Of a stretch of DNA of 64,000 nt, positions 24,198 through 34,841 are shown piece by piece (position 1 is the stretch's first letter; each line of letters begins with the position of its first letter). The notes under the pieces were generated by a model. It was not told the origin of the DNA, made no database searches, and saw only the letters and a program-made list of their open reading frames with translations. This stretch comes from Oreohelix idahoensis. Its lineage: Eukaryota > Mollusca > Gastropoda > Stylommatophora > Oreohelicidae. The DNA lies in NCBI GenBank assembly GCA_024509875.1, contig JAMPIV010018974.1:44978-108977 (forward strand), written 5' to 3'. Both the position numbers and the translations under genes were made by a program.

Positions 24198-26605
24198 TGT
24201 GGTGAAGTGGGATGTTATAAATATATATAGGGGACTTAGTGTACTGACTGAGATCAGCTGTGAAGGTATATATATCTAATAAGAGTAGTGTATTATATGT
24301 AACCTTACTTGCTGCCACATATGTATACCTCAGTCAGAATTATTCTGGAATAGTGTGATGACTACGTTGTATGTCTAGGGTATGTGCATGATGAAGTGTA
24401 AGTCATAACAACAACAGACAGATAAACAATTTAATTTATTCCACCACACTTGACAACACTGTGACACTCACATACATATAACACTCTAAAGGATATCTTA
24501 AAGGAGTCACTGATAACTTTTCAAATAACAATATGTATTCATTGCTGTTATGAATGAATATGTGTCCTGATTCAAATACAAAGGGAACCAGGAATCACAA
24601 TCAATTTTACTTACAAGTTATATGTACAGAATTTATCAATATGAATATTGTAGTGACATATATTATTAAAAGTATCCTATGTGTGTCAGTTGTGTAGTAG
24701 TAATATGAGGTAATACTGGTTTTGTTTTGTTCAAGCTCTGTTGGTATTTGTCATCATGACTTCAATAGTTTGTCTTTATTGGAACTAGTATTGGAGATGT
24801 TCTCAGTTCCTGATATTAAAACAATTTACTTCCCCTCTTAAGTTTATGTTACAATGTTATTTTAAGATGGGAGTACATAATTTTGAGCTCAGCTGGCCAC
24901 ATCAGCTTATCTTGCGTGATGGCGGCAGGAAAAGACTCCTCTGCTCGATTTCTCCCCTGGGCTCTGGAGACACCTCACTGATAGCTAAATGGACCAAGGA
25001 GTATGCTGTCCGACTCTGGATTCAGCAAAGCTCTGACCAGGTGCTGCTCAATACCATCAAGACCACGGTCCCTGAAAACAAGAAGGATGTACCTTCTACT
25101 TCATAACTAATTGATACTCTAGTTTTACACTGAGCACAATACATCACAAACATTGAGTTCAGAGCGTTAGGCCAACTGTCAGCTTCATCTGAAATACTTT
25201 ATACCAGCATTAACCTCCTTAATGGTTACTACGCCTCTGCACTTCCAGCATTATTTCTTCTAATCAATAATCTAGATGTCAGTGTACTGTTTGGCCATTC
25301 CATGCAGTTTTACTTTCCTCCGACACTTTCTGTTCAAGCTGGAGCATTATAGGCTTTACATCATGTTTGCTACTGAACTACACATATATACAGGCATAAA
25401 TTAACAATTCACATTCAATTTTCATTAAAAGATACTGAATGTTTCAAGCTTACCACAATTCATGGAAACAAACACAGATACGTTGATTAGCAATGAATTC
25501 TGGCACAAATACTGGCACAAATTCCCATCTGCTTATGTTCCAGGCTTTTATTTAGCCAAAAATATGAGCTGGCTTCAACGCACTGTTGCTTTATCAAGCT
25601 TATTTGAACTAGTGGTCTCGAACTAACGCTCCTAAGTAAGTATATCAGCGAGTCTGGCCAATGGAGCCACGTTTCGACAAGTGTTTGAAAAAATTTTAAC
25701 TTCCTACGTCTCCCCTAACAACCAAGGATAGCATTTATAGTCCGACTAATCGTGTTTAGCCTTACATATCATTCCAGCCAATCAGTTCAAATGTAACTTG
25801 TGGCCCATTTCCCGTACAATGGTGGTGAAAAAAAATCTACCACTGAGCGATTCTGATTGTGGGTGTTGTCTGACAGCACCATCATTTTATTTTGGCTATA
25901 ACTTGTTAATTCCTAGACTATTTGCATAACGTTGTACATATTCTTTGTCAGCAAACCCTAAGGAACCCAAATATATATATTTAATAGAGCTAAAATGCTG
26001 CGTTCAAAATATGCAATTCCTTCTACCTCCTGTTTCGAAGATGTGCTGTCTGGGTACTGTAATGTTTTCAAACGTAAACCCATCTATTGTCATCTTTCTA
26101 ATAAGAGTTTTTCAGGTTTTTTAAAACCTAACTCTGGGAAGGTTAGTGTTTTTATCACTGTCCGTCTGAAAAAAGTTAGTGCATGTGGCCTCACACGCGT
26201 GATAGTAGTAATTGTATATCGCGCGACGCGTGTTCAGTGTTGCACGAGTTCGGCTTTATGCCTCTCCCTTCTCTCTATCCTTTAGTCCATCTGTCTTTAG
26301 TTACGCCGTGTATAAAATGGAATGAATGAAATATTTAAATTAGGTCATTGATCAGCTTGGTATCTCAATGTTTTTCCAAGAAATACAGCACACGTTTCAT
26401 TGAAGAAAGCGGGTAATAATATAGTAGGCTTTTACTATCAACGTGAAAGCGTTACAATTTGCAGACGAAGCATAAAACAAAGGGGATTTCGAGTACATTC
26501 CTTGTGACAGCACTGTTATTTTACCATTGCTCTTTTCTTTATTAGAATTTATTTGTTAAGCTTTACCTTTTAATTTATATATGTGGATTAGAATATTCCA
26601 CGACA
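24198..26605 (-). mobile_element. 3' LTR of intact gypsy element A, 2408 bp
   Basis: On the + strand it starts TGTGGTGAAG and ends CCACGACA. The copy at 31416-33831 matches nearly base for base; I noticed about 15-20 substitutions and small indels by eye. Target copies are GCCGT at 24193-24197 and 33832-33836. The element reads leftward, so this copy is its 3' LTR. LTRs of 2.4 kb are unusually long for gypsy elements. Short frames inside it (for example 24846-25106 on the + strand) are identical in both LTRs and have no recognised homology. Confidence 0.95.
24244..24337 (-). other. Predicted hairpin near the LTR end (element A)
   Basis: Perfect 9-bp arms CTGACTGAG (24244-24252) and CTCAGTCAG (24329-24337) enclose 76 nt with TTGCTGCCAC. 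The distance from the LTR end is 46 bp. The other LTR has the same structure at 31462-31555. Array LTRs have a hairpin at the same place with unrelated arm sequence. Confidence 0.55.
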
Positions 26606-26616
26606 TCTCCCCTCTT
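26606..26616 (-). other. Polypurine tract of element A
   Basis: On the minus strand AAGAGGGGAGA directly abuts the 3' LTR (TGTCGTGG). This is the expected site and composition for the plus-strand primer of an LTR retrotransposon. Confidence 0.85.
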
Positions 26617-26672
26617 AAAACAGACATTATATGTCAGTCCTTTATTCTATATACACATAGAGAAATTTATTA

Positions 26673-29600
26673 TTATTTCTGGGGTTTACGGTGATTCTCA
26701 TCACACGGATGGCGGATTAAAAAATCCGCTCCCAAATTTGTTTTTCCAGATATATACTCAATGCTAAAATTATATGGAGCCAAAAGTAAAGACCATCGGA
26801 GTAACCTGGAGTTCTCATGCCTAGCCTGTGCTAGAAACGATAAAGGTTTGTGGTCTGTTTGCAACTTAAAGGCCTTCCCATACAGATAAATATTGAATTT
26901 CTTTATTGCCCATATTACTGCAAGACATTCTTTTTCGCTAGTTGAGTAATTGATTTCAGCTTTATTCAATTTTCTGCTAGCATATGCCACTGGGCTTAAT
27001 TCCCCATCCAATGCATCTGATTTCTGTAGTAGAGTTGCACCTAACCCAATATTACTTGCATCCGTCCTTACTATGAATTCTTGACTTAAGTCAGGTAATT
27101 TCAAAATGGGTTTACTTGTGAGCTTTTCCTTCAATTCTTGGTAAGTCATTTCACATTGTGGTGTCCATGTAATGCGATCTGGATGTCCTTTACGTGTCAA
27201 ATCAGTTAACGGTGCACATATGGAATTAAAGTTTTTGATATACTTCTGGTAGAAACCACATAATGAGACAAAGGATCTCACGTCCTTCTTGGTTTGTGGT
27301 CTCGGGGCGTTCTGTAGTTTCTCTAAATTCTTTGGGTCAGGGGTCATGTTTCCCTGATAAACTGTGTGTCCCAAAAATTCCAATTCTTTACATCCAACGC
27401 AACATTTGGTTGGTCGGGCTGTTAAATTTGCCTCCCTAAGTCGATTAAACAGCATGTTCAGAGAGTCAATTTTTTCCTCAAATGTTTCTGTGGCTATCAG
27501 GATATCATCCATGAAATTTGTTATACATGGATTATTCAGAGGGTCCAATAATTTTCTCATCATTCTAGAGAAGACACTAGGCGCATTCTTCAATCCAAAT
27601 GGCAATCTATTAAACTCATAGTGTCCTTCTGAGGTACTAAAAGCTAGGTATGGTCTAACCTCAGGCTTTACTGGAATCTGATAGTATCCTTTACTCAGAT
27701 CCACTTTTGAGAAATATTTAGCTTTATTTAGTCTGGCAAACAGCTGATTTGTATCCGGCAATGGATCCACCTGTCCTTCTGTAATAGCATTCAGTCTCCT
27801 GTAATCTATACAGAGTCTATGTTCTCCAGAGGGCTTCCTTAAGAGTACAACACCGGAACTATATGAGGATTCACTGTGTGAAATAATTCCCTCCTTCAAT
27901 AGATAGTCTATCTCTTCCTTCAAAGCTTTCTCCTTAGCAAACGGAATCGAATATGGTTTCATACAGACAGGTGTGGGGTCTATCAGTTTCATATCATATT
28001 CCAATAGGTTTGTATGCCCTGGTCGGTCTGTTAACACCTCTGCATGATTATTTAGAACCTGTTGCACTCTCTCTTTCTGAGTTTTCGTTAAATGTGTACT
28101 GATTTTCACCTGTGCTGCTGTCTCACAGGGGTGTAATGGATACTCAAATGATGAAAGTGGTTCCTTTTTCATCTCCATGGCGATGGACAAGGTCAACAAG
28201 TGTGTCTCCTCCTGATGTTCTCTTTCCAAATATTTCTTCAGGAGATTCACATGATAGATTTTTTCTTTCCCCTTCTTATCTATCTTATAATTTGTTCTAG
28301 ATACCTTCTCTAAAACTGTATATGGACCCTGCCATCCAATTTGTAACTTATTCTGACTCCCGGGCAAAAGAAGCAGTACTTTCTCTCCCACAGCCAAATT
28401 TCTGTCTTTCGCCTTCCTGTTATAATAGGCAGCATGTTTCTTCCTGGCTTGTTTCAAATTTTCATTGGCAAGTTTCCAGCCAGTTTTTAAACGAGTGGTC
28501 AGCTCATTCACATATTGGTATGAAGATGTAATGTTTTCCTCTGCCTTTTCATCAGTCCACGTTCTTAACAAAGCTTCGAGTGGACCTTTTATTGGCCTTC
28601 CAAACAATAATGTTGCCGGGGCCATACCGGTTGAACTATGGGGTACCTCCCGATAAGCAAAGAGGGCGGCGTGCAGGTACTGGTCCCATGTATCTGGTTT
28701 TTCGTGTGCCAACTTTCTCAGGATCGACATCAATGTGCCGTTAAATCTTTCCACTTGGCCGTTCCCTTGGGGATGATACACACTACAATGGAAGTGTTTG
28801 GCCTGGAAGATCCTGAAAACTTCTTCAGTTAGTTTCCCCTTGAACTGAGAGCCATTATCAGTCAAGATTTGATTGGGAAAGCCTAACCTGGTGAAAATTG
28901 TGAGCAATGCCTCTGCCACATGTTTAGAATCAATCGATGACAGGGCTACAGCCTCTCCCCACATAGAACAAGTGTCCACCAGAGTCAGAATGTAGCTGTT
29001 CCTTCTCTTGGTTCGGGTGAGAGGTCCCACAAGATCCACGGCAACTCTCTCAAAGGGTGTTCCCACTATGGGCATTTCCCCCAGAGTTGCTGGTGCAGTC
29101 CAATGTTTAGGTGCTACTCGTTGGCACTCTGGACAGGATTTTACATATCGTTTGATATCTTCAGTTATTCCTGGCCAGAAATAGTGACAAGCTATTCGCT
29201 GTCCTGTTGCGCTGATTCCCATATGACCACTGAAGGGAATCGCATGCCCTAGTTCCAACACTTTAGTCCTATATGAAGTGGGAAGGACCAGCTGTCCGTG
29301 ACCATTGGATTCAGATCCAGCCTTCCTATATATCAGTTTGTTCTTCATATAAAACTCTCCCTTGCCTGGAGGTGTATGAGATTTGGGCAACTTCTTGAAA
29401 CATGGCTTGAGTGTTTTGTCCTCAGCCTGTGCCTTCCTCATCTCATCTGGGTGAGTATTTATGGGATTATCCTCCTCCTTTTTTGACTGTGATCTGGTCT
29501 GCACTGTTGCCAATATCACAGGTCTCTTGGGATTCCCCAAGAAGACATATCTACACCCCAATATTAGAGGGTAGATTGGCTCATTTATCACTGCTGCTTT

Positions 29601-31211
29601 TATGATTCCTTCCACATATCGCGTTTTCACTTTTATTCGGGCGACGGGAAGTGTCATGGTAGCTACATCCTTGGTTGCAGTTTGAATCTCCACTGTTTCT
29701 GTGGTGTATTGATCGGCCTGCACCAGGTGAGAACTCACAACGGAATCGTAATCTAAACCGGTATCATATAAACACCTTATAGTGACACCATTACAGATGA
29801 CATCTTCACACACTGGGGGGTGGTATGGTTCCTGTAGTTCTTCAGGTTTGACCTTCTTTTCCTTTTTCCCCGATGTCATAGCAGCACAATGAGGAGGTTT
29901 CCTTCTACAATGGTCAGTGTCATGATTGTTCATCTTACAATTTTTACACCACCTTTTTCCTTGGTTGAAAGATTTTCTTTCATCATATTTCCTTTCATCG
30001 AATTGTGGGAATTTATTTTTATTTTCATACCGTGGCCTATCAAATTGGTGCTTACCTTTATTTTGATCCTTAGGATCAAATTTATTAAAGTTCTGTGGTG
30101 CCCTAAAGTTATCCCCTTGTTTCTTTTTATTACCTGTTACCTCTGCTTGAGCTGCTTGATACCTTTCAGCAACATTTAGCAACTCACCCAGCCTCTCTGC
30201 ACCTTGTTCCATGAGAAACTTTCTCAGGTCTGGAGCCATGGACTCTCTTAATTGCTCTATAAGGACCATTTCCTTAAGATCTTGGGTTTTCCCCAGAGAA
30301 GTCCATTTCTCCAAGTATGTCTCTATTCGTGCAGAGAACTGGTGATAGGTTTCACCTGACAGTAGTTTAGCATTCCTAAATTTTTTCCTATAGAATTCTG
30401 CATTCTTTTCATACCTTAACAAAAGAGCCTGCTTTAGCATGTCATAATTTTCCTGATCACCTCTGCTCATTTTTGCAAAAACTTCATAAGCTGCCCCACG
30501 AAGTCCTTGAGATAACTTTAAGCTCCACCTTTCTCTCTCTAACCCATACGTGGTAGCTAATAGTTCATACCTATTTAGGTAGCTCTTTCTATCATCGTCT
30601 TTCTCAACAAAATGATCTAAATGAAAATTCATAGCTGAGGTTGAGGCTCCTTGGCTAGCAGTGGCATCAGAGGCAAAGGGACTGGCACCATTTTCAGGAG
30701 CATGGCCCTGAAACTCAAACTCCCTTAGTCGTAACTCATGTTCCCTTTGTAATCTCTTCTCCTCCTTTTCTGCTTCCCTCTCTGCAGTCAATCTTCTTTC
30801 TTCTGCTTCCCTTTCTGCAGCTAATTTCTTCTCTTCCCTTTCTGCAGCCAATCTTCTTTCTTCTGCTTCCCTTTCTGCAGCCAATCTTCTTTCTTCTGCT
30901 TCCCTTTCTGCAGCTAATTTCTTCTCTTCCCTTTCTGCAGCCAATCTTTTGTCTTCTCTTTCTGCCTCCAATTTCTTAGCCTCAGCCTCAATCTGCAACC
31001 TCTTAGTCTCAGCCTCAGCCTCAAATTGTAACTTCTTAATTTCCCTTTCAGCCTCTAACTTTCTTTCGGCCTCTTTTTCTAATCTTCTTTCTTCGCGTTC
31101 AATAAATTTGTCACATTCCGTAGTGACATAGGCAACCATAACTTGCCCATCTAATCCTAACTCTTTTGCAGTCTGAACAGCAGCAGATCGAAACTTGGCC
31201 AGGTCCGCCAT
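26673..31211 (-). CDS. gag-pol: Gag-Pol polyprotein of a Gmr1-like Ty3/gypsy element (integrase before RT)
   Basis: A single open frame of 1512 codons. The N-terminus (MADLAKFRSAAVQTAKELG) is followed by a charged coiled coil of RLAAEREAE-type repeats (about 35-170) and a capsid-like region (about 190-365). A CCHC zinc knuckle spans C422-C435, and the protease motif CLYDTG has its DTG at 483-485. Next come the integrase HHCC finger (H656 to about C696) and the D726-x58-D785-x35-E821 core, then a GPY/F-like WQGPYTV. RT follows with VDLSKGYYQIPV and FMDD at 1233-1236, and RNase H with RTDAS (D1384) and TDHKPL. RT after integrase reverses the usual gypsy order and matches the Gmr1 group. All catalytic motifs I can see are intact. 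No frameshift separates gag from pol, so how their ratio is set is unclear. Confidence 0.95.
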   Translation of the reverse strand: MADLAKFRSAAVQTAKELGLDGQVMVAYVTTECDKFIEREERRLEKEAERKLEAEREIKKLQFEAEAETKRLQIEAEAKKLEAEREDKRLAAEREEKKLAAEREAEERRLAAEREAEERRLAAEREEKKLAAEREAEERRLTAEREAEKEEKRLQREHELRLREFEFQGHAPENGASPFASDATASQGASTSAMNFHLDHFVEKDDDRKSYLNRYELLATTYGLERERWSLKLSQGLRGAAYEVFAKMSRGDQENYDMLKQALLLRYEKNAEFYRKKFRNAKLLSGETYHQFSARIETYLEKWTSLGKTQDLKEMVLIEQLRESMAPDLRKFLMEQGAERLGELLNVAERYQAAQAEVTGNKKKQGDNFRAPQNFNKFDPKDQNKGKHQFDRPRYENKNKFPQFDERKYDERKSFNQGKRWCKNCKMNNHDTDHCRRKPPHCAAMTSGKKEKKVKPEELQEPYHPPVCEDVICNGVTIRCLYDTGLDYDSVVSSHLVQADQYTTETVEIQTATKDVATMTLPVARIKVKTRYVEGIIKAAVINEPIYPLILGCRYVFLGNPKRPVILATVQTRSQSKKEEDNPINTHPDEMRKAQAEDKTLKPCFKKLPKSHTPPGKGEFYMKNKLIYRKAGSESNGHGQLVLPTSYRTKVLELGHAIPFSGHMGISATGQRIACHYFWPGITEDIKRYVKSCPECQRVAPKHWTAPATLGEMPIVGTPFERVAVDLVGPLTRTKRRNSYILTLVDTCSMWGEAVALSSIDSKHVAEALLTIFTRLGFPNQILTDNGSQFKGKLTEEVFRIFQAKHFHCSVYHPQGNGQVERFNGTLMSILRKLAHEKPDTWDQYLHAALFAYREVPHSSTGMAPATLLFGRPIKGPLEALLRTWTDEKAEENITSSYQYVNELTTRLKTGWKLANENLKQARKKHAAYYNRKAKDRNLAVGEKVLLLLPGSQNKLQIGWQGPYTVLEKVSRTNYKIDKKGKEKIYHVNLLKKYLEREHQEETHLLTLSIAMEMKKEPLSSFEYPLHPCETAAQVKISTHLTKTQKERVQQVLNNHAEVLTDRPGHTNLLEYDMKLIDPTPVCMKPYSIPFAKEKALKEEIDYLLKEGIISHSESSYSSGVVLLRKPSGEHRLCIDYRRLNAITEGQVDPLPDTNQLFARLNKAKYFSKVDLSKGYYQIPVKPEVRPYLAFSTSEGHYEFNRLPFGLKNAPSVFSRMMRKLLDPLNNPCITNFMDDILIATETFEEKIDSLNMLFNRLREANLTARPTKCCVGCKELEFLGHTVYQGNMTPDPKNLEKLQNAPRPQTKKDVRSFVSLCGFYQKYIKNFNSICAPLTDLTRKGHPDRITWTPQCEMTYQELKEKLTSKPILKLPDLSQEFIVRTDASNIGLGATLLQKSDALDGELSPVAYASRKLNKAEINYSTSEKECLAVIWAIKKFNIYLYGKAFKLQTDHKPLSFLAQARHENSRLLRWSLLLAPYNFSIEYISGKTNLGADFLIRHPCDENHRKPQK

Positions 31212-31392
31212 TGTCTATCAGGTAAATTTATACAATGTCTAACCAACAATTCAATTTCTAAATATATATCTAATGGACAACACAGGCACCGTGAGCTCAA
31301 CCTTATTTAATTCCACCCAAGGATACCTTTTAATTCTTATATTCCCTGAAGTGAATTACCCCCAATATTTTTAATAGGGAAAGATTCAAAAT

Positions 31393-31410
31393 CCCAAGAG
31401 CGAGACCCCA
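31393..31410 (-). other. Primer-binding site of element A
   Basis: On the minus strand TGGGGTCTCGCTCTTGGG begins five bases (31411-31415) after the 5' LTR end, with the TGG that pairs to a tRNA CCA end. It is not the tRNA-Pro site seen in the array element, though the two look related. I cannot name the tRNA by eye. Confidence 0.75.
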
Positions 31411-31415
31411 ATATA

Positions 31416-33831
31416 TGTGGTGAAGTGGGATGTTATAAATATGTATAGGGGACTTAGTGTACTGACTGAGATCAGCTGTGAAGGTATATATATCTAATAA
31501 GAGTAGTGTATTATATATAACCTTACTTGCTGCCACATATGTATACCTCAGTCAGAATTATTCTGGAATAGTGTGATGACTACGTTGTATGTCTAGGGTA
31601 TGTGTATGATGAAGTGTAAGTCATAACAACAACAGACAGATAAACAATTTAATTTATTCCACCACACTTGACAACACTGTGACACTCACATACATATAAC
31701 ACTCTAAAGGATATCTTAAAGGAGTCACTGATAACTTTTCAAATAACAATATGTATTCATTGCTGTTATGAATGAATATGTGTCCTGATTCAAATACAAA
31801 GGGAACCAGGAATCACAATCAATTTTACTTACAAGTTATATGTACAGAATTTATCAATATGAATATTGTAGTGACATATATTATTAAAAGTATCCTATGT
31901 GTGTCAGTTGTGTAGTAGTAATATGAGGTAATACTGGTTTTGTTTTGTTCAAGCTCTGTTGGTATTTGTCATCATGACTTCAATAGTTTGTCTTTATTGG
32001 AACTAGTATTGGAGATGTTCTCAGTTCCTGATATTAAAACAATTAATTTCCCCTCTTAAGTTTATGTTACAATGTTATTTTAAGATGGGGGTACATAATT
32101 TTGAGCTCAGCTGGCCACATCAGCTTATCTTGCGTGATGGCGGCAGGAAAAGACTCCTCTGCTCGATTTCTCCCCTGGGCTCTGGAGACACCTCACTGAT
32201 AGCTAAATGGACCAAGGAGTATGCTGTCCGACTCTGGATTCAGCAAAGCTCTGACCAGGTGCTGCTCAATACCATCAAGACCACGGTCCCTGAAAACAAG
32301 AAGGATGTACCTTCTACTTCATAACTAATTGATACTCTCTTTTTACACTGAGCACAATACATCACAAACATTGAGTTCAGAGCGTTAGGCCAACTGTCAG
32401 CTTCATCTGAAATACTTTATACCAGCATTAACCTCCTTAATGGTTACTACGCCTCTGCACTTCCAGCATTATTTCTTCTAATCAATAATCTAGGTGTCAG
32501 TGTACTGTTTGGCCATTCCATGCAGTTTTACTTTCCTCCGACACCTTCTGTTCAGGCTGGAGCATTATAGGCTTTACATCATGTTTGCTACTGAACTACA
32601 CATATATACAGGCATAAATTAACAATTCACATTCAATTTTCATTAAAAGATACTGAATGTTTCAAGCTTACCACAATTCATGGAAACAAACACAGATACG
32701 TTGATTAGCAATGAATTCTGGCACAAATACTGGCACAAATTCCCATCTGCTTATGTTCCAGGCTTTTATTTAGCAAAAATATGAGCTGGCTTCAACGCAC
32801 TGTTGCTTTATCAAGCTTATTTGAACTAGTGGTCTCGAACTAACGCTCCTAAGTGAGTATATCAGCGAGTCTGGCCAATGGAGCCACGTTTCGACAAGTG
32901 TTTGAAAAAATTTTAACTTCCTACGTCTCCCCTAACAACCAAGGATAGCATTTATAGTCCGACTAATCGTGTTTAGCCTTACATATCATTCCAGCCAATC
33001 AGTTCAAATGTAACTTGTGGCCCATTTCCCGTACAATGGTGGTGAAAAAAAATCTACCACTGAGCGATTCTGATTTTTGGGTGTTGTCTGACAGCACCAT
33101 CATTTTATTTTGGCTATAACTTGTTAATTCCTAGACTATTTGCATAACGTTGTACATATTCTTTGTCAGCAAACCCTAAGGAACCCAAATATATATATAT
33201 TTAATAGAGCTAAAATGCTGCGTTCAAAATATGCAATTCCTTCTACCTCCTGTTTCGAAGATGTGCTGTCTGGGTACTGTAATGTTTTCAAACGTAAACC
33301 CATCTATTGTCATCTTTCTAATAAGAGTTTTTCAGGTTTTTTAAAACCTAACTCTGGGAAGGTTAGTGTTTTTATCACTGTCCGTCTGAAAAAAGTTAGT
33401 GCATGTGGCCTCACACGCGTGATAGTAGTAATTGTATATCGCGCGACGCGTGTTCAGTGTTGCACGAGTTCGGCTTTATGCCTCTCCCTTCTCTCTATCC
33501 TTTAGTCCATCTGTCTTTAGTTACGCCGTGTATAAAATGGAATGAATGAAATATTTAAATTAGGTCATTGATCAGCTTGGTATCTCAATGTTTTTCCAAG
33601 AAATACAGCACACGTTTCATTGAAGAAAGCGGGTAATAATATAGTAGGCTTTTACTATCAACGTGAAAGCGTTACAATTTGCAGACGAAGCATAAAACAA
33701 AGGGGATTTCGAGTACATTCCTTGTGACAGCACTGTTATTTTACCATTGCTCTTTTCTTTATTAGAATTTATTTGTTAAGCTTTACATTTACCTTTTAAT
33801 TTATATATGTGGATTAGAATATTCCACGACA
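31416..33831 (-). mobile_element. 5' LTR of intact gypsy element A, 2416 bp
   Basis: Partner of 24198-26605 with the same ends (TGTGGTGAAG ... CCACGACA). It is 8 bp longer through small indels, including a CATTTA insertion near 33786. The promoter for the polyprotein should lie here, reading leftward. The right target copy GCCGT is at 33832-33836. High LTR identity implies a recent insertion. Confidence 0.95.
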
Positions 33832-33836
33832 GCCGT

Positions 33837-34841
33837 CCAGACGCAAAGGCAATGGGTCACACACAATGCTTTGCTACTGTTCTTAATCTGACTAGGTGAA
33901 CAAATATTCTTCAAGTGGCAGCGTTCGCTTGGCCACCCTTTAGTTTTATCTCTCCCCTTTTCAATATCAGTACCCAATCAAATTTGAATCCAGCCAATTT
34001 GACCTTTTTCACAGACGCGTTAGAAAGTGTAACATCCCAAGATTTTCAAAACCGAGCAGTTATCAGCGCGTTTGTCTGCCTGTCTCAATTTCTTATTTCT
34101 ACAATATCTCTGTTATTAATTGTGCGATTTTAAAGGTGAAAAGTGATTATTAAATGGCCGACTGTCCTTTATCTATCCATTATAACTTCAAATTTTTCGT
34201 TATCTTCGTTTCCATCTGTGTACTTTTCCTCTTTATTTATTCCAACTACAATACTTTTCTCTAAGGCAAGGTAATTCATTATAAGGAATAATATGATCTT
34301 TTAATGAACAATATTATCATAACTTTTCAACCATCCCTTTTTATTTCTGTATTCTTCTTTCTTTCCGAAGAAATAATTATCTGAGTTTCCTCTTTTTCTT
34401 CCCCCCCCCCTTTTTTTTTTCTCTGCCCACATGCGTTAGTCGTTTCAGTTGCCAAGTAACAAGTTAGGCTAACTTTTGTCACGTTAACTACCTCTTCCCC
34501 TCTCTCCTTGTATTTTCAAGACGGTGGCGACTTGGACCGATGCCAAGCTGCCTATCCATCGTTCCTAACAATTAGTACGGGTGTAAAAAAGTGGGGTTTG
34601 GTAGGTGAGACTTGCCCGCTCGCTAACAAATATTCAAATATTTGCCACGCGTCTTGTGTTTCAAGAGACGGGGCCTAACGACACACTGTCGCATGTTGTA
34701 CTACTAATAGATTATAAGAATGCGTTAGTTTTATTTTACTTGGCTTTCAACCAAGGTCAAATACAGAATTTATTCATAGATTTTGTAACGAGAAAAAATA
34801 TATAAATGAGAGCGGGGGGTAACATGGAGTATTTTATCACA
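33837..34841 (-). mobile_element. LTR B1, second part
   Basis: Continues the first array LTR directly after the target copy of element A and ends TTTTATCACA at 34841, as in B3 and B4. The downstream CATCTCCCTT is the polypurine tract on the other strand. Confidence 0.92.

Noticed and set aside
33915..34133. 72-codon + strand frame recurring in array LTRs (also 47290, 52683)
   Set aside because: It lies in the LTR, antisense to the element, is disrupted in LTR B5 and deleted in B2. There is no sign of selection.
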